Source: Bemisia tabaci (lineage: Eukaryota; Arthropoda; Insecta; Hemiptera; Aleyrodidae). Taken from it: a stretch of DNA of 64,000 nt. Each line of letters begins with the position of its first letter. Position 1 is the first letter of the stretch. The stretch is from assembly GCF_918797505.1 (NCBI RefSeq), contig NC_092797.1, forward strand, positions 49,698,157 to 49,762,156, written 5' to 3'. The position numbers and the translations under genes were made by a program. Below, piece by piece: positions 56,901 to 63,218 of the stretch. The notes below the pieces were generated by a model, which was not told the DNA's origin, did not search any database, and saw nothing but the letters and a program-made list of their open reading frames with translations.

Positions 56901-59210
56901 TGGAAAAGTCAGGAAATGCTTCTCTGAAAAGTCTGTAGACACCTTGTATGTACCTTATACATGTTATATTAGCGTGCCAAAATAACCTTATGGATGGGGC
57001 AGCAATTCAACTATAGCAGAAAGTACACGCTATTCAATACATTAAATGCGTTTTTCTCTAAACTGTGATCTCAACTGTGAGTCAGCCTTCTCACCAAGGA
57101 AATTCTCAATAAGGGAAATCTTGCTATTAAAGTCGCTTTGTGTTTGCACAGATCCTGCCTTCAAGCAGTTACTAGAAGAGAAAGAATTAGCCGACAGCCA
57201 GGTTAATTTCTTGAATTCCATCATAGCTGACCAGCAAAAGAAACTTGACTCTCTTAACAATCAGCTGGAACAACTTTATCTGGATCCCAACACAGCATTC
57301 AATCCCGTCAAGGAAAAGAAAATCCCAGCTCCTCGCTTATTCTGTGATATTTGCGATGAATTTGATCTCCATGAAACGGAAGATTGTCCACAACAAGCAT
57401 CTGAGTCTCCACCGCCAGAAAGAAGAACTAAAACGGGCGTTAAACCTGAGCCCCGCCCATATTGTGAAAATTGTGAAGGTAAGGACAAATTTTTCCAATC
57501 ACTTCTCCTCCTGCATAAAATCATTCATCACTACAGAGCCTAGCAGATCTACACTGATAATGGGTTACTAGACAAAGTATAAGCTCAAGCTTTACGGGCA
57601 GTGGCCCCATGTGGCGTCCTTTTTAATGTATCGATTGATCTGCCATTCAAACCTTTGAAAAAGGTTCAATAAACAGGGTGTTCGCAACAAACACCTTAAT
57701 AATCGATTCCTTATTCCCATATATTATATATCCCATATTATTATTATATATTCCCATAGCTTCAATTGGAGAAATATGGGTAATCAATCATACTTGCCTT
57801 GCCACTGATAACGTATCTTGTTTCCTCCTCAGAATTTCACAAGGAAAACTAATCATACAACAAGAGGTCTAGAATTCATCTCCTAAACAAGATATAAGCG
57901 TTTGCAATTATTACTGGTCATGTGGCAAAAATATAAATGACGTTATTTTATCAATGTAACCTCCATTTTCATTTGTGTTAAAAATTCATGTTCTTAATTG
58001 TTTTAATCATTACTACATGTCAGACCGTATTGTTTATATAACGTTGTTATAGAATAGACTTTGTAGCATTATCTCAATAAAATATGCAGACTTTCAGAAA
58101 TTTAAAAAAAAGAAGGAAAAATGGAGAGAAAACATAAAAAAAAGATTTAAATAGTCAAAAAAAAAAATTAAAGAATTTTTTTGGGATCTAAAGTCTACTG
58201 GGGACCAACAGTTTTCACTGCATTTTTAAAAAGTTTGACAGAGAATCTTAATCTGTCCACTAATTCTCCTATTTTTTACAACTATGCGATGTACATTTGT
58301 GAAGCTGAACACAATTTCATGCATTGAGGATCGATAAGAACATTGTTAGCCATGAAAACTGCAGCAGACCGACAATTTTACTCCCATTTCTAAACATTTG
58401 ACAAAGAATCCTAATTTCTCAAAGATTTCTCCCCATTTTGGACCATTGTGCGACCGAAATTTTTGAAATTGAACACAGTTAAATGCTTGGGAGCCCAATG
58501 AGAACATTTACAGCCGAAACCCATCAAAGGTGTAACTTTTTCGTCCATTTTTCCAGTCTTTTTGCAGTAGAAATGCTGTCCAGAATGATGGCGATTTGGC
58601 AACTTTGCCCCCTCATTTCTCAAAAACTGTGCGTATACTCAAGCTAAAATTTTTACCAGAGTTTTAGGGTATCATAAGGTATCGTTTGGGCCCGGTTCCA
58701 GAAAAATCCCCGCTGGCCCAAATTGTGCCAAAAAACGGTCGTTTTTGGCGTCGCTCTTTGTATTGATCCCTCTTAAAATTTCTTAATTGTATTTTGGCAC
58801 TCATTGATATGGCCATTTAATCATCCATGATCGACCATTGATGACTAGGTGGTGTTACTTCTTCTCTTAAAAATTACTTGGAAGTTATAATAAACATTTA
58901 CCTAGGCAGCATTGCTGTGCATCAGCCAGAATTGAATTTTTTTAAATTTAGTTTTAATGCCAATAATTTTGCTTCAAGTATTTGTAATTGGTAACGGCTG
59001 ATGACAAAATGGCCTCCCTGCCACTTCTAGTTGTTTGACTATTTGTCTCCATTTTGATCGTGTTGATTTTTCCTCTTGATCTGTCGATTGTTTTTGCCTA
59101 AATTTTTTCAGTCTCCTCGATAAATATTTTTAAGGTAATTCAATTTCGTTTTTCTGTTTTCAGTGTTTGGCCATGATACTGAAGATTGTGATAAGGATGA
59201 AACTTACTAA
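20937..59210 (+). CDS. CLIP-190: CLIP-170/CLIP-190 family microtubule plus-end protein (gene span, 16 exons, N-terminus missing)
   Basis: Seen: joined exons 20937..20996, 24803..24880, 26258..26326, 29210..29362, 31769..32032, 32645..32813, 33382..33571, 35186..35239, 45555..45695, 46492..46656, 47291..48935, 49857..50008, 51147..53065, 56264..56505, 57152..57478, 59164..59210 give one uninterrupted frame of about 1,891 residues (numbering from the first visible codon). CAP-Gly 1 is at about 84-150, CAP-Gly 2 at 212-285, coiled coil from about 347 to 1810, and CCHC knuckles at C1832/C1835/H1841/C1846 and C1872/C1875/H1880/C1885, then DETY at the end. Known of the family: CAP-Gly domains bind the EEY/F tails of tubulin and EB1 at growing microtubule ends; the C-terminal knuckles bind dynactin/LIS1 and fold back on the CAP-Gly head. 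Length resembles Drosophila CLIP-190. The exon upstream of 20937, carrying the start codon, was not found. Exon borders are inferred from sequence alone. Confidence 0.95.
21205..21479. mobile_element. CAGGGTGTCTAC-ended MITE in a CLIP intron
   Basis: 275 bp, ends CAGGGTGTCTAC and GTAGACACCCTG, exact complements, with perfect 5-bp flanks AAGAA (21200..21204 and 21480..21484). The interior is rich in GTCCGGAATTTYT and GTACTGAAAAAGTAC words. Confidence 0.85.
22560..22915. mobile_element. Fold-back element with a degenerate centre
   Basis: Left arm ACTACTTGTCATTTTTTTCG, GATCGCAATTCTGTTGTCAG and CCAATTTTGACAAACAAATT; the right arm mirrors each of these, about 110 bp apart. A half copy sits at about 44080..44180 (AAATGACAAGTAGCTGAAAA). 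Confidence 0.85.
23233..23572 (+). other. Uncharacterised open frame, coding-like
   Basis: Frame open through about 110 codons to TAA, G/C-richer than its surroundings. It contains [20 protein letters not shown] and [21 protein letters not shown] good acceptor (gttttctttcag, 23321) and a possible donor (atcag|gtctaa) lie in it, but its phase 0 does not fit the phase-1 CLIP exons on either side. Not recognised. It may be an exon fragment carried by a mobile element. Confidence 0.3.
23700..24222. repeat. Two adjacent inverted-repeat elements (TGATTATCGAAATTGATA type)
   Basis: AGCGGACTGATTATCGAAAT and GATAGACAAAGAAGACA at 23705 recur inverted around 23930..23980 (GTCTTCTTTGTCTATAGC). A second, similar pair runs from about 23980 to 24220. 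CTATTGGTTGRRATGGGTG is shared by both. They meet at GCCGCAGCGGG. Confidence 0.7.
24803..24880 (+). CDS. CLIP-190: CLIP exon 2 (acidic then Arg/Ser-rich)
   Basis: Acceptor tttatacag and donor gtgagt enclose 78 nt reading [20 protein letters not shown] and then ERRFS. Phase 1 in and 1 out, matching both neighbours. The RRRSS and RRFS stretches look like basophilic kinase sites (inference); head-region phosphorylation is known to tune microtubule binding in CLIP-170. Confidence 0.82.
25854..26105. mobile_element. Fold-back MITE, CTGCCGTGCTAAGG family, copy 5
   Basis: Ends CTGCCGTGCTAAGGAAGAAC and TTTTTCTCAGGACGGCAG. It lies in a CLIP intron only about 150 bp upstream of the exon at 26258. Confidence 0.85.
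26258..26326 (+). CDS. CLIP-190: CLIP exon 3 (Ser/Arg-rich lead-in to CAP-Gly 1)
   Basis: Acceptor gcatgccag and donor gtaagc; 69 nt, phase 1 in and 1 out. It reads [20 protein letters not shown] then TS, and continues into [13 protein letters not shown] of the next exon. An open frame starting at the ATG inside the acceptor-proximal bases is a shifted-frame shadow. RRLS and RRTS are further potential basophilic kinase sites (inference). Confidence 0.85.
26414..27006. mobile_element. 593-bp element with AGGGTTGCCACAG ends and TCAGGGAAAA repeats
   Basis: Ends AGGGTTGCCACAGTTTAGAA and TTCTAAATTCTGTGGCAACC-CT, an inverted pair of about 25 bp. The interior holds at least eight GTCAGGGAAAA/GTCAGGGAATT words and two copies of a longer unit with AATGGGTTYGARGTTTCG. 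No coding. Confidence 0.8.
27010..29209. other. CLIP intron, no recognised feature
   Basis: A/T-rich. One G/C-richer patch at about 28570..28700 could be an internal promoter, but nothing in it decides this. Confidence 0.4.
29210..29362 (+). CDS. CLIP-190: CLIP exon 4: first half of CAP-Gly domain 1
   Basis: Acceptor cttttacag, donor gtaagt, 153 nt, phase 1 in and 1 out. Reads [20 protein letters not shown] followed by [22 protein letters not shown] and IVLDEPIG. These are the signature beta-strands of CAP-Gly, including the G-x-W-A-G turn. The GKNDG groove that binds EEY/F tails is split: the G codon is completed by the next exon. The ATG at the first base of the exon opens a different, meaningless frame. 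Confidence 0.95.
29456..29618. mobile_element. hAT-like MITE, copy 3
   Basis: Starts CAGTGGCGTGACGTGCTTTG, ends CACGCCACGCCACTG. It lies 94 bp downstream of the CAP-Gly exon donor. Flanks AATGCATT and AATGATGCATT look like an 8-bp duplication later altered by a 3-bp insertion. Confidence 0.85.
29925..29941. repeat. Run of 17 G
   Basis: Uninterrupted homopolymer in the intron after CAP-Gly exon 4; likely length-variable and prone to sequencing error. Confidence 0.9.
30405..31025. repeat. About 120-bp tandem repeat, five copies
   Basis: GAGTAGAAAAGTTG recurs at 30433, 30554, 30674, 30794 (GAGTGGAAAAGTTG) and 30923. Units share GTGATACAACTATTTCGACTT and CAACGAAATGAAGGA and end with GGCTGACTCAGAGAC. 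Intronic; no coding frame spans it. Confidence 0.9.
31769..32032 (+). CDS. CLIP-190: CLIP exon 5: rest of CAP-Gly 1 and Ser/Thr/Pro linker
   Basis: Acceptor ttttccag, donor gtaagt, 264 nt. It completes [20 protein letters not shown] then VFSRLTRLT, the C-terminal strand of CAP-Gly 1. About 60 residues of Ser/Thr/Pro-rich linker with scattered Arg/Lys follow ([21 protein letters not shown]). In CLIP-170 this basic-serine linker adds affinity for the acidic microtubule surface and is phosphoregulated. Confidence 0.95.
32645..32813 (+). CDS. CLIP-190: CLIP exon 6: CAP-Gly domain 2 (main part)
   Basis: Reads [37 protein letters not shown] and [17 protein letters not shown], a complete CAP-Gly core with an intact GKNDG motif. 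Two acceptors six bases apart (AG ending at 32644 or at 32650) both keep frame and would include or omit two residues. Donor aag|gttggt is weaker than its neighbours. The intron before it is only about 610 bp. Confidence 0.95.
33382..33571 (+). CDS. CLIP-190: CLIP exon 7: end of CAP-Gly 2 and Ser/Arg-rich region
   Basis: Acceptor cctttgcag, donor gtaagc, 190 nt, leaving in phase 0. Reads [20 protein letters not shown] (last CAP-Gly strand) and then a serine-rich basic tail including [19 protein letters not shown]. This corresponds to the third Ser-rich stretch of CLIP-170. Confidence 0.93.
33789..34408. mobile_element. 620-bp TGGGCCTGTTGC fold-back in a CLIP intron
   Basis: Ends TGGGCCTGTTGCAAACTTTT and AAAAGTTTGCAACAGGCCCA. 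Arms of about 225 bp mirror each other (TTAGAGGAGTC, TGAACATTTTGTTAGAGGAG). The central open frame at 34018..34242 lies across the loop and has no motif. Confidence 0.9.
34622..34877. mobile_element. CAGTACCCCAGAG MITE
   Basis: Ends CAGTACCCCAGAGTCAAAAG with GTACCTAACTC, and GAGTTAGGTACTTTTTGGCC with CTGGGGTACTG; an inverted pair of about 31 bp. Flanking ATAT on both sides is compatible with a short duplication in A/T DNA. It sits about 300 bp upstream of cassette exon 8. Confidence 0.85.
35186..35239 (+). CDS. CLIP-190: CLIP exon 8 (54-nt basic/Pro exon, probable cassette)
   Basis: Acceptor ttttttag and donor gtaatg enclose 18 codons, [18 protein letters not shown]. Phase 0 on both sides, so inclusion or skipping keeps frame. 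Joined to exon 9 it gives [18 protein letters not shown], which parallels the segment entering the coiled coil in vertebrate CLIP-170 (TALQEALKEK...), supporting the join. Confidence 0.8.
36195..36212 (+). other. CLIP-190: Candidate 18-nt micro-exon (VTFSPK)
   Basis: Strong pyrimidine-rich acceptor tttgtacccttag, 18 nt, then aag|gttagt. Phase 0 at both ends would insert VTFSPK between exons 8 and 9. Vertebrate CLIP-170 has alternative exons in the equivalent region. Speculative. Confidence 0.2.
36213..41320. other. CLIP intron, no recognised feature
   Basis: A/T-rich with poly-T tracts (for example near 37270). Small open frames are not supported by motif or by phase. Confidence 0.5.
41321..41932. 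mobile_element. piggyBac-like non-autonomous element
   Basis: Left end is TTAACCCTAG followed by TCTGCCTGAGTGGGGTCAGA; the right end is GGGGTCAAATTGACCCCGCT then CAGGCTTTCTCG and GACTAGGG followed by TAAA. TTAA target plus CCCTAG ends is the piggyBac signature; the right TTAA has decayed. Inner GGGGTCAGATTGACCCC is itself a palindrome, with an extra GCCTGAGCGGGGTCAGATA at about 41522. No transposase. Confidence 0.8.
43088..43375. mobile_element. TIR element, ATTGAATTGAGA arms
   Basis: AATTGAATTGAGACATG then TCCAAAAACTCATGAGCTC at the left; GTTTTTGGACATCC and TCTCAATTCAATTG at the right. Also internal ACTCATGGGTA/ACTCATGAGCC words. Confidence 0.65.
43567..43698. mobile_element. GATTACATTTTGC MITE, short relative
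   Basis: Ends GATTACATTTTGCAATAAGG with AACCACTA, and TAGTGGTTCCTTATTGCAAA with ATGTAATC. Flanks CATTTA/CATTTT suggest a 6-bp duplication with one mismatch. Same end type as the copies at 939, 6579, 18379 and 19284 but only about 130 bp long. Confidence 0.85.
45555..45695 (+). CDS. CLIP-190: CLIP exon 9: start of coiled coil
   Basis: Acceptor ttattcag, donor gttagt (non-ideal), 141 nt, phase 0 both ends. Reads [20 protein letters not shown] and on to [12 protein letters not shown], heptad-patterned and resembling the first coiled-coil segment of CLIP-170. It follows an intron of about 10.3 kb, the longest in the visible gene. Confidence 0.92.
46492..46656 (+). CDS. CLIP-190: CLIP exon 10: coiled coil, conserved segment
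   Basis: Acceptor cctgtttcag, donor gtactt, 165 nt, phase 0 both ends. Contains [20 protein letters not shown] then ESIEKSEL, nearly the same as the vertebrate CLIP-170 stretch with [12 protein letters not shown]. This is the strongest identity within the coiled coil and anchors the exon order. Confidence 0.95.
47291..48935 (+). CDS. CLIP-190: CLIP exon 11: giant coiled-coil exon
   Basis: 1,645 nt after acceptor cttccacag, ending at donor gtaagt in phase 1. It encodes about 548 residues dominated by E, K, L, S and N in heptads with no Pro-rich break. The frame stays open past the donor until 48961, but the splice at 48935 joins cleanly to exon 12 (c+ag, a Gln codon). This forms the parallel dimer rod. 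Codons are A-rich, as in the other coiled-coil exons. Confidence 0.95.
48936..49856. other. CLIP intron with a G/C-rich foreign-looking block
   Basis: 49030..49450 is far richer in G/C than its surroundings and opens a minus-strand frame of 107 codons (49132..49455) without motif. AACCAGT...ACTGGTT at 49219..49245 forms a hairpin. Probably an inserted repeat; borders not clear. Confidence 0.4.
49857..50008 (+). CDS. CLIP-190: CLIP exon 12: coiled coil
   Basis: Acceptor atttccag, donor gtaagt, 152 nt (2 nt + 50 codons). Reads [20 protein letters not shown] and [19 protein letters not shown]. Flanked by two introns loaded with repeats (a G/C-rich block upstream, a TCGATCGA element downstream). 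Confidence 0.92.
50344..50742. mobile_element. TCGATCGA-rich element with 9-bp target duplication
   Basis: Starts GGAGGGTATGGATTCGATC and ends GATCGAATCCATACCCTCC, exact 19-bp complements. Flanked by AGTGTAATA on both sides (50335..50343 and 50743..50751). The interior is made of repeats of CGATTCGATCGACA and CTCACGGGTTTGTCGAT (four near-tandem copies at about 50600..50670). Nine-bp duplications suggest a Mutator-like origin (inference). Confidence 0.88.
51147..53065 (+). CDS. CLIP-190: CLIP exon 13: giant coiled-coil exon
   Basis: Acceptor gcttttag; 1,919 nt; donor ct|gtaagt in phase 2. Begins [20 protein letters not shown], which matches the CLIP-170 segment [20 protein letters not shown] in position and pattern. 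About 640 residues of heptads follow, rich in E/K/S/N. Its donor can pair with two acceptors of identical phase, 53643 (terminal exon with stop) or 56264 (long isoform). Confidence 0.95.
53643..53790 (+). CDS. CLIP-190: Alternative 3'-terminal CLIP exon with stop (short isoform)
   Basis: Seen: acceptor ggctacag at 53642; the first base completes the split Leu codon left by exon 13, then 48 codons run to TAA at 53788. It reads [34 protein letters not shown] and [14 protein letters not shown]. The first 36 or so residues continue heptads and the last 12 are Ser-rich. An AATAAA overlaps the stop (53786..53791). No good donor lies inside the exon. The resulting protein would be about 1,735 residues, lacking the last coiled-coil part, both zinc knuckles and the DETY tail. 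Inference; transcript evidence would decide. Exon 13 may also simply skip it. Confidence 0.6.
53791..56263. other. CLIP intron (or 3' flank of the short isoform)
   Basis: Contains no further CLIP exon. An antisense open frame of 97 codons (55576..55869) is listed separately. If the exon at 53643 is terminal, part of this is its 3' UTR. Confidence 0.5.
55576..55869 (-). other. Antisense open frame without start codon, possible pseudogene fragment
   Basis: About 97 codons on the minus strand ending TAG: contains [40 protein letters not shown] and [20 protein letters not shown]. Composition is protein-like (mixed, amphipathic) rather than the usual low-complexity A/T frame. It has no ATG, and its family was not recognised. 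Could be an internal exon or decayed retrocopy inside the CLIP intron. Confidence 0.3.
56264..56505 (+). CDS. CLIP-190: CLIP exon 14: distal coiled coil
   Basis: Acceptor ctgatttcag, donor gtagct, 242 nt (1 nt + 80 codons + 1 nt). Reads [40 protein letters not shown] and [20 protein letters not shown], equivalent to the last coiled-coil part of CLIP-170. The frame remains open a little past the donor and then meets a stop. Confidence 0.9.
57152..57478 (+). CDS. CLIP-190: CLIP exon 15: conserved FLNS segment, zinc knuckle 1 and start of knuckle 2
   Basis: Acceptor gtttgcacag, donor gtaagg, 327 nt. Contains [17 protein letters not shown] (vertebrate counterpart SQIDFLNSVIVDLQRK), then the first CCHC knuckle [18 protein letters not shown], an acidic/Pro linker ([10 protein letters not shown]) and the first half of the second knuckle, RPYCENCE. 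In CLIP-170 these knuckles bind the CAP-Gly head, p150Glued and LIS1. Ligand residues are intact. Confidence 0.97.
57599..57807. mobile_element. hAT-like MITE, copy 4 (degenerate)
   Basis: Starts CAGTGGCCCCATGTGGCGT, ends CTTGCCTTGCCACTG, with the inner GGGTGTTCGCAACAAACACC typical of the family and an expanded TATATTATATATCCC stretch. No target duplication remains. In the last CLIP intron. Confidence 0.75.
59164..59210 (+). CDS. CLIP-190: CLIP exon 16: end of zinc knuckle 2, DETY tail and stop
   Basis: Acceptor ctgttttcag; 47 nt ending in TAA at 59208. Reads [15 protein letters not shown], completing C-x2-C-x4-H-x4-C with the previous exon. Vertebrate CLIP-170 ends in DDETF; here the final residue is Tyr, giving an acidic-aromatic tail of the type that CAP-Gly domains bind. 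Confidence 0.96.
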
Positions 59211-60300
59211 GCCTCCCACCGACATCTTCTACTTTCCTTGTCTTTATTTCTTTTTCTTTATTTATTTTTTTTTATAATTTTCCTTAATGCCTCTCTCATG
59301 AATCAAATTATTTTGGAAGGTTTCTCTGTCCAACTTCATGAGTTTCTTTTGGAACTACTTTAAAGAATTTAGCAATTTAAAAAGGGCAGCAAAAGTTTGA
59401 AAATGTACTTTTAAATGTCTTTCCTTAAGCTCTCTCATGTAGCGGCCTATTTGTTGATTTTTAGTTTTAATTTTGTTTTTTATTCTTGTTAATATTGTTG
59501 ATTTTGTTTTAACTCTTAGGATCTTTCAGGCTTTTTTGCTGTTTGTTTTGAAAATTAAATTCTCTTTAAAGGAGCTGCAACTAACAAATCAGCTTGATCC
59601 ATATTTATTGATACCGATGGATTATATACCTGTGTGCATTAAACAGTTGTCACTATTTTTGGTAAACTTTCATACCGGCGACAGGATTTCTTTAGTTTTT
59701 CACTTGAAATGTATCTTCTGGGATTGAATTTTTATCCCTGTAAAGTAGATAAAACACAAAAATGTAATGTGTTTTACTTTGTTTTATTTGCCAGATAAAG
59801 TTATGAAATGAAAAAAAAAAAATATTCAGATGCCTGTTAAACATCATGTTACAGTCGAGATTTTGTGTTTATTGTTTAAAATTTAACCTTTTTGTTTAAA
59901 TCTCTTCTTGCCATTACTCATGCATTAATATCTGAATATCTTTCTAATTTTTGAGCTTTTTGATCCGTATTGAACAGCCATTTTTGGCCAAGTGTGCCAT
60001 TTTGATCTCGCAATGATGTGTTTTTTCCTTGTCTATGACACCTTTTTTGGGGTTTTCCTAGAGACTCTTTTTGGTTACAAATCGTTAAACCCCTTCACCA
60101 CATTATGAATCATTTCTAGACAAAAATTCTCTTTTTATTTATTTGATCAAATCAAGAATGTCATACTCTCACGCACTCTGTTGCATCTCTGAAAAATAAA
60201 TCATGCCTTTTGTTTTACTGGTAATTTTTAGTGTTTCAACTTTCAACAATCCTTGAACATTGAAAGGCTCTTTAATAAAAAACCAACAAAAAAAATTGAC
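59211..60300 (+). other. CLIP-190: Probable CLIP 3' UTR
   Basis: T-rich sequence following the stop codon with no coding signal. AATAAA hexamers occur at 60195 and 60274, the second in a TTTAATAAAAAACC context. The real cleavage site cannot be set from sequence alone. Confidence 0.4.
60274..60279 (+). terminator. Candidate polyadenylation signal AATAAA
   Basis: AATAAA about 1.06 kb after the CLIP stop codon; a second copy lies at 60195..60200. Chosen only by position and hexamer, so weak. Confidence 0.3.
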
Positions 60301-61334
60301 TTTGATTAATTTAAGACTCATTTTACAAGGATAAGAACAATAATTCCAAAATTATCTTGAATGTACCAATTTATTTTTCTTAATTTATGGAGGGCGCACC
60401 TCCTTTGAATCTGGCTTTATGCACTGGAGTACTGGAGCAATTCATAATTTGCATCTCAGATTTTCAGGTGTTCATTGAATGGATATTGCTCTTATCATAA
60501 ATTTTTGTGTCAAACTAGTTGGTAGATTTTATTATAATTATTTGATTTTAATTGAAGTACCTGTAGGGCAGAGTATTCATAATACTTGTCTTGTCTATTA
60601 CCAAATGATTTTGGAGTGTAAAAGCCTTTTTTCTGTCTCCCCCGAGGGCCTTTTTTTTTTATCATTCTGCTCATGCAGATTTTATCTTTATTATTCCTCT
60701 TTTATTCATTTCCTGTAATGATGTAGTTTACAAATAGACTTCCAAAGAAGATCTTTTTTATATTTTTTGTCCGTGAAAATGCTTAAACACCATTGCTGTA
60801 CTTATGGTTGTGAGAAGGCTGCCCCAAAACAACTAAAAGTTATCTTGCTCCATGAAAATCACTCTAGAAACTATGCAAAATATGGTTGGTTGAAGGTTTT
60901 ATAGTAATTTTCTCGTATTTAAACAATGTAGCAATAAGATCATGTGGTTTAAATCATACCTATTTATCAAAATGTTTTGAATATAAAATTTGACTGAAGC
61001 TAAAGGGTCAAATCAACTTTGCAAAAAACTGAATGACTCAGAGCGGTCTTATCAAAATTTAATGTTATCATCCCCAAAATATTTGATAAAGATAGATTGG
61101 ACGAAGATCGCACACCTTTTCCCTCATTTCAACTTATTTTCATCGGATACTTAAGTTAATGTCTCGAAATTCAATGGGGTCTTCTCTGAGGTAATCAATT
61201 TTTTTGTAGAGTTGATTTTATGCGTATGGTTTTCATCAGAATTTATTAGTTTTCAACTGTCACTCGTCAATCATAAGAATCAGGAAGCCTCAACTTTTTT
61301 AGTTCAGTATTATGAGTGAATTTTCAACCAATTA

Positions 61335-61589
61335 TAGCCATGCTAAGGAAGGACGTCATATGAGGCTTCTGACATTGCCAATTCTCCTTTGATAAAATAC
61401 GAATTTTCAGGGAAATATGTGAATATATTTTCTTCAATTTTTCCGAGATTTTTATTCGCAATCAGGTCTGAATTATCTGAAAATTGAAAGAGGAAATGTT
61501 CAAAACTCTTCTAACAAATATGTACTCAGTTTATTGGAGGACATTTGTCAACTCTCAAATGTTCATGTCGTTTTCCCTCAGCACGGCAG
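61335..61589. mobile_element. Fold-back MITE, CTGCCGTGCTAAGG family, copy 6
   Basis: Ends TAGCCATGCTAAGGAAGGAC and CCCTCAGCACGGCAG; flanks ATTA/AATA match at three of four positions. It lies between the CLIP and MAP kinase genes. Confidence 0.8.
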
Positions 61590-61942
61590 AATAAGCCTTA
61601 CACACAGCTGCTGTTTCAGTTTTTCGTAATCATGTTTCAGAAGTTTTTTTGTCAGTGATTAGATCGAAGGAATTAATGACTTCCCTGATTGGTTTTAATA
61701 TTTGTTGTCTTCAAAGTCTATTTCATGTAAAAACAGCTACCTACTTACAATAGTAGAATTTGTTACTAATTGTTTAAGTAAAAAAAGGCAAATAAAAAGG
61801 CTATATTTTTTTATTTGAAGCTCTTTTTCTCATCATAACTCTCACCTAAAATAAACAACAAAATAATGCCATTGCATTTTACACGTTAATTGCAATCCGG
61901 AGATGCAAGACTATTCTTAACTAAAGGGTTGTGCCCCCTGCA

Positions 61943-62174
61943 CACGGAAAAAAATTAAATGTTGATTTAGCATTTATACTGTAAAAAAGATGTCCGACAA
62001 GTTTCAAATGCTGATTTTACAATACGAAAATGCTAACATAACATTTTAATTTGTATGTTTTGCAGTGGGCGTAGTTACATTAGCATTTGTTAAAATGTAA
62101 AATCAGCATTTGAAACTTGTCGGACATCTTTTTAACAGTATAAATGCTAAATCAACATTTAATTTCTTTCCGTG
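61943..62174. mobile_element. CACGGAAAAAAATTAAATG MITE
   Basis: Ends CACGGAAAAAAATTAAATGT and ACATTTAATTTCTTTCCGTG; long inner arms ATGTCCGACAAGTTTCAAAT and ATTTGAAACTTGTCGGACAT are exact complements. Central region about 70 bp. Confidence 0.9.
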
Positions 62175-62561
62175 CAGCGGTCTGGGGGTAACTTCCGTTT
62201 GATCTCCCTTAAAGATACATTTTATAACATCTTGTTCAGAACTTTACCTATATCTGAACTTTTCAATGCGAGAATCATTTTCTCCAAAGCTTTTGAAGAG
62301 GAAGCATTGAAGGTTTTTCTAGGTCAAACCTTGCCTAACAGCTCATTAGCTTTAATAAATCAATACCTGGTGAAAGCTCTACCCAAATGAATAGATGAAG
62401 GAGTCTAAGAACATTTTTGCAATTTATCGAAAAATACAATTAAATTTGAAAAACTACATCAAAGCTTCAATGTGCACTGAATCTAGTGGTGCCGTCAAAA
62501 ATCAATTTTTGTTGCTGGAAACATTACTTTTGACCACTTTTCGGCTCAATACTCCCCTAAA

Positions 62562-62577
62562 CCCCCCCCCCCCCCCC
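62562..62577. repeat. Run of 16 C
   Basis: Homopolymer about 530 bp upstream of the MAP kinase start codon; likely length-variable. Confidence 0.85.
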
Positions 62578-62641
62578 TCAGAATGCGCTCTCCTTATTTT
62601 GAAAAAGGCGCTAAAAATTGCCCTTGCTCACCAATGGCGTG

Positions 62642-62924
62642 GGACCCAAAAATGGCGGTGCTTTGTTTTGGTTTTTGAGTATGGGAGGAGGGCAATAGGA
62701 GGGTCATTGCCAACTTTTGACGGTTATCACCGACCGCACTTGCTGCCAACCTTACCACATCCAAGATAATTTTTCTCAAAAATTGCATACGATTAGCCCT
62801 AAAAATACGTGAAGAAGTCGCAATAGTGCATTTGGGTCAATTTTTCGTTACGATAAGCAAAGAAAACTACATTTTGAGTCATTTTGCATTACATTATTTT
62901 ATGGCGTCCGCCATTTTTGGGTCC
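62642..62924. mobile_element. Small TIR element with 17-bp perfect ends next to the MAP kinase promoter
   Basis: GGACCCAAAAATGGCGG at 62642..62658 is repeated as its exact reverse complement at 62908..62924. The inner sequence has no coding signal. No clear target duplication is seen, so it may be an eroded MITE or simply an inverted pair. Confidence 0.5.
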
Positions 62925-62959
62925 TAAGGGCTCCATTCAGCCTAAGCCTAAGATGGCTA

Positions 62960-63093
62960 AGCCAATCAGAGGTGGCAACACCAGTGGCCATACTCTCTCA
63001 GTATAGGTACTCTATCGAATCCCGTTGAGTTCCCGTCCCCCTTTTATCCCTTGTTTTATTGTTTTGAGTCGAGCGAAGTTATCAGTCGTGAAA
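62960..63093 (+). promoter_or_regulatory. rl: Probable promoter/5' UTR of the MAP kinase gene
   Basis: A G/C-richer stretch just upstream of the start codon, with initiator-like TCAGT at two places (near 63000 and 63081) and no TATA box. Position is the main evidence; the start site is unknown. Confidence 0.35.
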
Positions 63094-63218
63094 ATGGCGG
63101 CCGAGGGTTCGGAAACTAATGCGCGGAATAGTGAAAGTGTTCGGGGTCAAATATTCGAAGTTGGACCAAGATACACAAATTTGGCTTACATTGGAGAAGG
63201 TGCTTATGGAATGGTCGT
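63094..63218 (+). CDS. rl: ERK-type MAP kinase, first coding exon (partial gene)
   Basis: ATG at 63094 in a strong context (GAAAATGG). It reads [16 protein letters not shown], then [20 protein letters not shown] and AYGMVV, ending at donor gtaagt in phase 2. The RGQ-F-VGPRY block and the glycine-rich loop GEGAYGMV are those of ERK1/2 and Drosophila rolled, which has an intron soon after GMVV. The product is the terminal Ser/Thr kinase of the Ras-Raf-MEK cascade. Only about 42 of an expected roughly 360 residues are present; the catalytic Lys, HRD, DFG and TEY loop lie beyond the window. No relation in function to the CLIP gene 3.9 kb upstream is implied. Confidence 0.95.
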
